From NCBI RefSeq assembly GCF_947623445.1, contig NC_135246.1, positions 16,661,856 to 16,725,855 of the forward strand: a DNA stretch of 64,000 nt, given 5' to 3'. Both the position numbers and the translations under genes were made by a program. Position 1 is the first letter of the stretch; each line of letters starts with the position of its first letter. Origin of the DNA: Clavelina lepadiformis (lineage: Eukaryota > Chordata > Ascidiacea > Aplousobranchia > Clavelinidae). Below, one piece after another: positions 58,301 through 64,000 of the stretch. The notes under the pieces were generated by a model. The model saw only the letters and a list, made by a program, of their open reading frames with translations. It had not been told where the DNA came from and did no database searches.

Positions 58301-58355
58301 CGGCTTAACAGAAAATAATTTGAAAAGAATAAGCGATCAATATCATAATTCATAA
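55335..58355 (+). CDS. RING-TPR gene G, intact, 395 aa, mosaic of E-like and D-like halves
   Basis: Exons are 55335-55480, 55765-55873, 55983-56067 and 57508-58355, with phases 2, 0 and 1. The RING and linker are identical in type to gene E. In exon 4 the first 95-100 codons match gene E ([16 protein letters not shown]), but from about [17 protein letters not shown] onward it matches gene D better ([24 protein letters not shown]). A crossover or conversion tract near 57,830 would explain this. Private changes VFGTSYNNLG sit in the TPR helix. Confidence 0.85.
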
Positions 58356-58486
58356 ACGAATGATCCGCAATGTTTTTTTCTGTCTGGTATATAAAATATT
58401 ATTAATGATTACACTATTGTTGGTGTAGTGCCAAATTGGTTTTGGTTTCCATATTTGTTTCAGGCGTTGTGATGTAGAAGTTTGAC

Positions 58487-58714
58487 ATGATTCAGCGTAA
58501 TATTTCCGCTCGAAAACCTTGGAGATTGCCCACATGTTTATGGAAAACCTGCAAAGCTACCAACTTAAATTACAAATACGGAACAGTAAAAACTTACCAT
58601 GAATACAAGATTTTTGATCAAAAAATTTGCGCTGATTCGTGCGACATTATTACGTCATACTGCCTGGAGTTATTTGGCTCAACACCGATGCAAATTATTT
58701 ACTTTTTATGGTAG
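58487..58714 (+). other. Conserved downstream ORF after gene G (75 codons)
   Basis: It is homologous to 940-1146. The usual stop codon is changed (GGTATAAATT to CGATGCAAATT), so the frame runs seven codons further, which suggests little constraint on the C-terminus. Confidence 0.3.
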
Positions 58715-59385
58715 TTTACTGAACCAACTTCTCATCAATTTGCGACATAAACTTCTGTTATCTTTTGCATTTACATCTACGTTGATAAATGAAAAATATT
58801 CATAACTTACAAACTAATTAGTTACAAGCCATTAACTGTAAAACAACAATTTTCATTACTGTGAACAATTCGTCATTATTTTTTGATTTTAGTTTTAAAT
58901 ATATATGAAGTGCATACACAAGTATGTAATATTTGCGGCATTTTATGTACACTTTTGCTTGGCGTCATTCTGTTTGCCTGCTTTCAAGTAAGTCAGGCAT
59001 TTTAGAAGTTAATAATAATGTTATATTACAATAGTTACAAAGACAAATGTGTGTAATTTTGTTGTGCTTGTGTTCTTTGATAAGGTACGAACATAATGGG
59101 GAGTTGTATACTGAAATAACTTGTTTACTTTGTTGCTGAAGTGGTGATGTGTTTGAGATTTGCATAAGATTTTTTGTTTGAGTTTATCTCCAATCCAGTT
59201 TGACAGACAGCGATTCGGTTTGTCTAAATTTTTGATTGGACTTTTTGGTAAATTTTTGATAACCAAAATTTTTACCATTTTTAATTTCGATTATTTTGTG
59301 CTGAATTATAAGAAATTTTTGTTAAAATAACTTAAATTGGCAACCAGCTTGCTCCACAATCTTCGTTTGAGGTTTCAAATGTTCC
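58715..59385. other. Last array spacer, ends at the array boundary
   Basis: It is homologous to 1147-1860 up to the CAGCTTGCTCCACAATCTTC region. After about 59,385 the sequence no longer matches any unit. Confidence 0.5.
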
Positions 59386-60231
59386 CACTTCAGTTTGTAC
59401 AAAACCTGGGCATTTCCCAATTTGATAACTTGAGGGATTTTCCCGTCAATACTTTACGTTCAACTTACGATAATTAAAATATTAATGACGAAGGTGATCC
59501 GCGGTCGTTTGATACAACGTTTTTTTTGGTCCATTCCTGAAAAAGCTCGGGAGTCATCTGTAACACCACAGCTGGTTAGCTAAGTAAAGTCAAGGTCGAT
59601 GCATAGATTTGTGAGGTCCGTTTTGTCGGTGCAAGGGAGAGTTCAAACTTTCTAGGAAAAGAAATCAGTATACGCAAAATGCCAGCGGAGCAGTTTTGTA
59701 TCTTTTTATACCATTGTCACTCTGTATTGCTTTTAGGAAAACAACCTGTGTCACCTAAACACGAACTTAGCTTGGCTGCCAAAACTTATCAATAAATGTC
59801 AAAGCAGTGATTGTTTGAAACTGCTGTAGGCTAATAGGACAGTTGTGTTGCAGTTATGATAATAAAACCTTTGCGTTCCAGAGGTCACAACTCCCAAAGT
59901 GCACGATTTCTAATAAATGATCAAAAAAGGGCAGTTCTTTGCGGTAAAAATATTAATTTATTTACTGCCCAGCTAGGAAAACCCATCTATAGGAATATTT
60001 TTCATTGTAACGAAGTAAATGTTAACAAGTTACGTTAACAGCTAGTTACGTTAGTAGCTTACCCCATTTGAAACAAAGTAAGATAATTAGTGTTGCAATG
60101 TAGGCCTAGCTGTCCCTTTCGATGGAAAATGATGTTCTTCGTAGATTGTTCCGACGAAAATCTTTCTACGGTGAAAGTCGATTTGGACGAAGGCTGACAA
60201 AGCTTTCTTGACCGTTGTCACTTGTCAGAAC
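59386..60231. other. Non-array DNA, nothing recognised
   Basis: This is unique AT-rich sequence. The 60-codon ORF at 59856 has no recognisable features. Confidence 0.45.
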
Positions 60232-60239
60232 GTATAGAC

Positions 60240-60731
60240 CAGGGGTGGCCAGACCTGCTTTATGCTCGAGCCGCATATTACCAATTCGAGCTTTAAAAGA
60301 GCCGCAACACAAACACAACAAAAATACGAATTTATTCACTCACAACGAAGTGTAGCTATTGATAAACATTAGTGCTGCGTGGTGATACTATGAGTCTCCA
60401 CCTGGGCTTCACCAACTCTTTTTGCAATTATTAGTGTAACCGTAACCGAGACTTAAAACTAGGTCAGCCCTGAGGTACAGCTTCAAACTAACAGTTTACT
60501 TAACTACAGTGTACAAGTTAGCACACTTCTGTACAATAATGTCCTTTTTGGAGTGTAATTTGATTATTACTAACAATGAGTCCATTGTTACTACGTGTGA
60601 TAGAACGCATTGTTTCATAATCTGATCAAACAACTCGTCTAGACCGGGAAAATGCATGTCTAATTCAACAATGCAAATTCATTAAAGAGCCGCAATTAAA
60701 GGCTCAAAGAGCCGCAGTTTGGCCACCCCTG
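60240..60731. mobile_element. hAT MITE
   Basis: It has inverted ends CAGGGGTGGCCA and TGGCCACCCCTG, with the 8-bp duplication GTATAGAC at 60232-60239 and 60732-60739. AGAGCCGCA motifs lie near both ends. Confidence 0.9.
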
Positions 60732-60739
60732 GTATAGAC

Positions 60740-61430
60740 TATAAAGTATAGACTATATAGAGTGAGAATGACCGTAGTCTGGTAGCATGAAAAACCTATG
60801 TTTTCTCTTCATGAGATTGAATGTTTTTCTCGACAGCACACAAAAATCATTCGGCCAACACGTAAGAAAATACCACTGTATTGAACTGGGAACAAACTTA
60901 AAAAATCAAATGACCGACTAGACGAAATGACAAAGGGTGAACTGAATATAAAAAAAATTAAATAACCAACGTTAATTAACTGAGGAAATTACAAAATTTG
61001 GTATAAAATTCAAACACATAAATGAAAGGAAATTGTCGATAGCGGGGTAGTGACGTGTTGCCAGCCATTACATTACTATAATTTTTGTCTTCGGTCAAAG
61101 GAAAGTCTTTACACGTCTTAAACTTGATGATTTGACATCGCTCGAGCCTTTTAAGAAGCTAACCGCTGAGCTAGTTACCAATTAAGTTAACCGATTGTTG
61201 CATGTATTTTTGATTTGCTTTGTGTCGTATTGCCTCTGTTCTACCACTAAAACTTAAATTTTTGACGGAAAATGCGAGGGCGCTTCTTTTTCAGCGACCC
61301 CTTATTTACCCAAATTGGTAACTTAGGCTACTTACCTCATAGGTTACTTAGCTTTTCCTAAAGTAAACCTGGCTGTTTCCTAAACAAAACAGCTAGGTCT
61401 GACTAAAATATCAGTCATCTCTCAAAATAT
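60740..61430. other. Non-array DNA, nothing recognised
   Basis: I see no gene, repeat or RNA in this interval. Confidence 0.4.
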
Positions 61431-61690
61431 GCCAGTGTATTGCCAAATTTGTTCCGGCGACAAAATTTGTTCGTGGTATTGTGATGTAGAGATATGACAT
61501 AACTCAGCGTAATTTTTGCGCTCGAAAACCTCGGTGATCTCGCTCGAGTTTAGGGAAAACTTATAAGTTAAAGTTACCAACTTAACTTACAAACAAGAAA
61601 ACAATACATCGAGACACACCGGGAATACAAGATTTGTGATCGAAAAACTTGCGCTGAGTTATGCGTTATTTTTATGTCACAAGGCTAGGA
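61431..61690 (+). pseudogene. Diverged fragment of the array unit's downstream ORF region
   Basis: GCCAAATTTGTTCCGG, GTGATGTAGAGATATGACAT and CAGCGTAATTTTTGCGCTCG align with the flank and start of the 68-codon ORF (GACGTAGAGGTTTGGCATGA), and GGGAATACAAGATTTGTGATC aligns with its middle. The ATG is lost (ATAACTCAGCG) and stops interrupt it. It lies 2 kb beyond the array end with no TPR exon next to it. Confidence 0.65.
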
Positions 61691-62104
61691 AAACTTTTCC
61701 CACGGCACCGGCCCCCTTTCCTAAATTATGTCATCTAACGTCATGACGTAAACTGCTTACGAGCGCAAAGTTCAGCCTAATAAATTTTTTATAGTTAGCA
61801 TTTTTTAAATAAAATTTTAGCACAATCTATATAACAATGTTTTGTGTGGCACAAACACTCAACAACATCCAACAATTGACATGCGAATCAACCATCAATG
61901 TTACATTAACACTGTAGTATCAAGATTACTTAGTACTTATACCTTACTAACCTTAGTAATCTTGTAAGTACTGTTATGTGTTTATGTAGTACTGTAATTA
62001 TGATTGAACGTCACTGTTGGAGGAAAAAGGTGAAAAAATTTAGATGCACTTAACTGTGACGAATACTTGTAGGCTTCACTGATCTTAAAAAGCATCTTCT
62101 CTTT

Positions 62105-62434
62105 CAGGGTTTTTCAACCGGGGGCCAGTTTCTCCACCCCCTTCCCCGCCGTGGAGTCATGAAAGTGTTCTCCGGTAGTGACAAACATATGCTTCACTAA
62201 CTAACTATAATATAGTGGTTGTTAAAGTCGATGCATACCGGTTCACAAATTTCTCAGATTTTTTTGCTTTTGCTTGCTGTGAAAAATTATCGACCCAAAG
62301 GCTACTGTACACGCAGTAGTGAAGTAAAAAGAGCTTTGCAATCAACAATCTACATTTTTTTTGATGAACAGGGAGAAACGGACTTTTAAGGTCACTGTAA
62401 GAGGGCCACGAACCATGAAAGTTTAAGAACCACT
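62105..62434. mobile_element. Probable decayed hAT MITE
   Basis: The left end CAGGGTTTTTCAACCGGGGG and right end GAAAGTTTAAGAACCACT resemble inverted hAT termini (CAGTGGTTCT...). The flanks share only CTCTTT, so the target duplication is not clear. Confidence 0.45.
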
Positions 62435-62732
62435 CTTTTATCCAGTATTGATAGAGATCTGTGGTAAGCCTTTGTTAAAATCGTTGTTAGATTTCTATGC
62501 TGTTTTAATGGATGGCGAAGAGCCGACAGGAACAAGCAGACAAGTCTTGCTATTCTTTAGTACTTTAGTCAGTTACGCCTGGTTTTATTTGGAGTTTTAT
62601 TTCTGGCTGTTCGCTTCTTTTAGCAGTTTAAGCGAATATAATTATAGCCAGGTTTTTTATTGAAAATGGTAGATGTGTGATGTCTGCTAGGCTATAGGTA
62701 ATTCGGTTCAAGTGCCGAAGTACACAACCAGA

Positions 62733-62740
62733 TGACGTCA
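62733..62740. promoter_or_regulatory. Perfect CRE upstream of the THUMPD1-like gene
   Basis: TGACGTCA lies about 320 bp before the ATG at 63059. A CREB/ATF site in a housekeeping promoter is plausible, but a chance occurrence cannot be excluded. Confidence 0.3.
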
Positions 62741-63058
62741 CAATTTGAGTAACTGCAGCCCCATATACAAAAGCACCTCGTGATTTAGTACTTCTGCACT
62801 AGAACCCATAATTCAGTAATTCTGCCTTTCGGCCCTCTGTCATCTGGTCATATCACTGTATGCTTTATTTTCGGTATACAACGGTATATTATGTATTTTC
62901 TAATAAACTATAAATCTTGAAGTCTATAGCCTATTAGGCTATACCATACAGTTATATACAGTGTTTTTGTGGAATATTTTTAAAGCATATTTAGCCTACG
63001 TTGGTGGCAATAGACCTAACAAATTATTAGCCTAGACTGCTTAGTGTAAAATCAGAAA

Positions 63059-64000
63059 ATGGGTAAACGGAGAAAGAAGTTTCATAGTTCTAACTGGCAA
63101 CAAAAGCGTGCGAAGTATGAAGGTTATGGAGGCAAATTAGAGATTGGAACCTGTGGCATTCTCATCACTCATGATCGTGGGAAAGAAAATTTTTGTCGAA
63201 ATGATGCTTTTCGCTTGTTTAATTACTTTGCGGATGAATGGTATGGACCTGAACATAAAGATGAGACCAACAAAAATGTTCCTTTCAAGGATGGAGGTTT
63301 AAAAACAGAGGATGATGAAAATGAAAATGAGGAAGTAGAAGATAATGAAGATGATTGTGATGACGTCCACGCTGCTTTGTTAAAAGAAGTCGATGTAATT
63401 AAAGACATGTCATCCGTCAATAACAAAGAAACACGCAGATTTAACAGTGTCAAAAGTGGTTGCAACAACATAGTGTTTATTAAAACTCATGGACTTAAGC
63501 CAAGTGAGTTTGTTCAAAATGTAATTGAGACCATTGAGGAAGACAAAAAGACACTTGCTGTTGCACGGAATGTTTTGAGAGTTCATCCCGCCGATACAAG
63601 TTGCAAAGCTCATCTCGCTGATATCAAACAGCAAGCTGAAATTTATTTGCCTGAAGCTTTTGAAAAATTCTTGACAAAAAAGTCAACGGATAACCAAGCC
63701 AACGTCCCAAAGCAATTTAACATCGTATACAGAGGTCGTAACAATGAACATTTGCATATGCATGATGTCATTGATGCCATTAGTTCTGCTGCACAGGACG
63801 CCTGTCCCATGTGGCGATATAATTGTCGTTTTGAGGGACTGCATCTGCTGGTTGATGTCATAAAGAATGTATGCACAATGGGACTTGCAGAAAACTATAC
63901 CAAGCATAAGAAATTTAATGTACGGGAATTATTTTTTCCAAAAGATCCATCCCCTGCTGTAAGTGAAAAATTGTGCCAGACAGAAAAGACTCAAACACTT
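63059..64000 (+). CDS. thumpd1: THUMP domain-containing protein 1 homologue (partial, runs off window)
   Basis: A single open frame of 314 codons runs from ATG 63059 to the window end without a stop. It opens with a basic segment (MGKRRKKFHSSNWQQKRAKY) and then GGKLEIGTCGILITHDRGKE, like the N-terminus of THUMPD1/Tan1. An acidic low-complexity stretch is near residues 81-101. The THUMP domain covers about residues 140-290 (VFIKTHGLKPSEF, VLRVHPADTSCKAHL, FNIVYRGRNNEHLH, LLVDVIKNVC). The family is an adaptor that binds tRNA and presents it to the NAT10/Kre33 acetyltransferase for N4-acetylcytidine formation. No intron is seen. It is probably single-copy and marks the edge of the repeat array. 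Confidence 0.9.
   Translation, partial: MGKRRKKFHSSNWQQKRAKYEGYGGKLEIGTCGILITHDRGKENFCRNDAFRLFNYFADEWYGPEHKDETNKNVPFKDGGLKTEDDENENEEVEDNEDDCDDVHAALLKEVDVIKDMSSVNNKETRRFNSVKSGCNNIVFIKTHGLKPSEFVQNVIETIEEDKKTLAVARNVLRVHPADTSCKAHLADIKQQAEIYLPEAFEKFLTKKSTDNQANVPKQFNIVYRGRNNEHLHMHDVIDAISSAAQDACPMWRYNCRFEGLHLLVDVIKNVCTMGLAENYTKHKKFNVRELFFPKDPSPAVSEKLCQTEKTQTL

Noticed and set aside
62448-62663. 71-codon ORF with a hydrophobic middle upstream of THUMPD1
   Set aside because: It starts with TTG, has no homologue that I recognise, and lies next to a decayed hAT. It is probably chance.
63223-63907. Minus-strand ORFs opposite the THUMPD1-like gene
   Set aside because: The plus-strand frame is open for 314 codons with clear THUMPD1 motifs; the serine-rich antisense frames mirror its acidic stretch.

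Overview
The window is animal (metazoan) nuclear DNA: AT-rich, with spliced genes that use GT-AG introns, metazoan domain architectures (BIR-BIR-UBA-RING, RING-TPR, THUMP), and hAT and Tc1/mariner-type elements. An invertebrate, plausibly a tunicate such as an ascidian, fits best, but the species assignment is inference.

Positions 1 to about 59,385 are a tandem array of one gene family. By joining splice sites with matching phases I reconstruct a four-exon gene: exon 1 (146 nt, RING), exon 2 (109 nt, last RING cysteine pair), exon 3 (85 nt linker) and, after an intron of roughly 1.2 to 2.4 kb, exon 4 (about 848 nt, helical/TPR region). Intact copies encode 395 residues, a RING-type putative ubiquitin ligase with a C-terminal TPR-like domain. 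There are seven copies, here called A to G, all on the + strand: A (only exon 4 in the window), B (frameshifted), C (intact), D (intron 3 invaded by a 12.7 kb element, exon 4 acceptor mutated), E (intact), F (exon 2 donor mutated) and G (intact). Spacers between copies are also homologous. They carry a decayed second RING exon, conserved short ORFs of uncertain status, and AAGT simple repeats. Several amino-acid sites in the TPR part differ in nearly every copy although the surrounding DNA is almost unchanged.

Positions 21,032-33,751 are a 12,720-bp palindromic mobile element in intron 3 of gene D. It has a perfect 6-bp target duplication (AGTATT), AG...CT termini and inverted arms of 5,877 bp around a 966-bp unique centre. 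Each arm holds an apparently complete nine-exon gene for a 554-residue inhibitor-of-apoptosis protein (two BIRs, UBA, RING). The centre encodes C2H2 zinc fingers, and the arms hold decayed zinc-finger copies. I see no polymerase, integrase or transposase. The 6-bp duplication and AG ends resemble Polinton/Maverick elements, so a non-autonomous derivative that captured a cellular IAP gene is my working interpretation.

Smaller insertions are dateable from the paralogous empty sites: a Tc1/mariner-like element at 16,255-17,789 containing a nested hAT MITE, hAT elements at 6,165, 50,066 and 60,240, and two hAT relics. After the array, 59,386-63,058 is mostly featureless, with hAT copies and one decayed fragment of the array unit. 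The window ends inside a single-exon THUMPD1-like gene (from 63,059), probably a single-copy housekeeping gene bordering the array.
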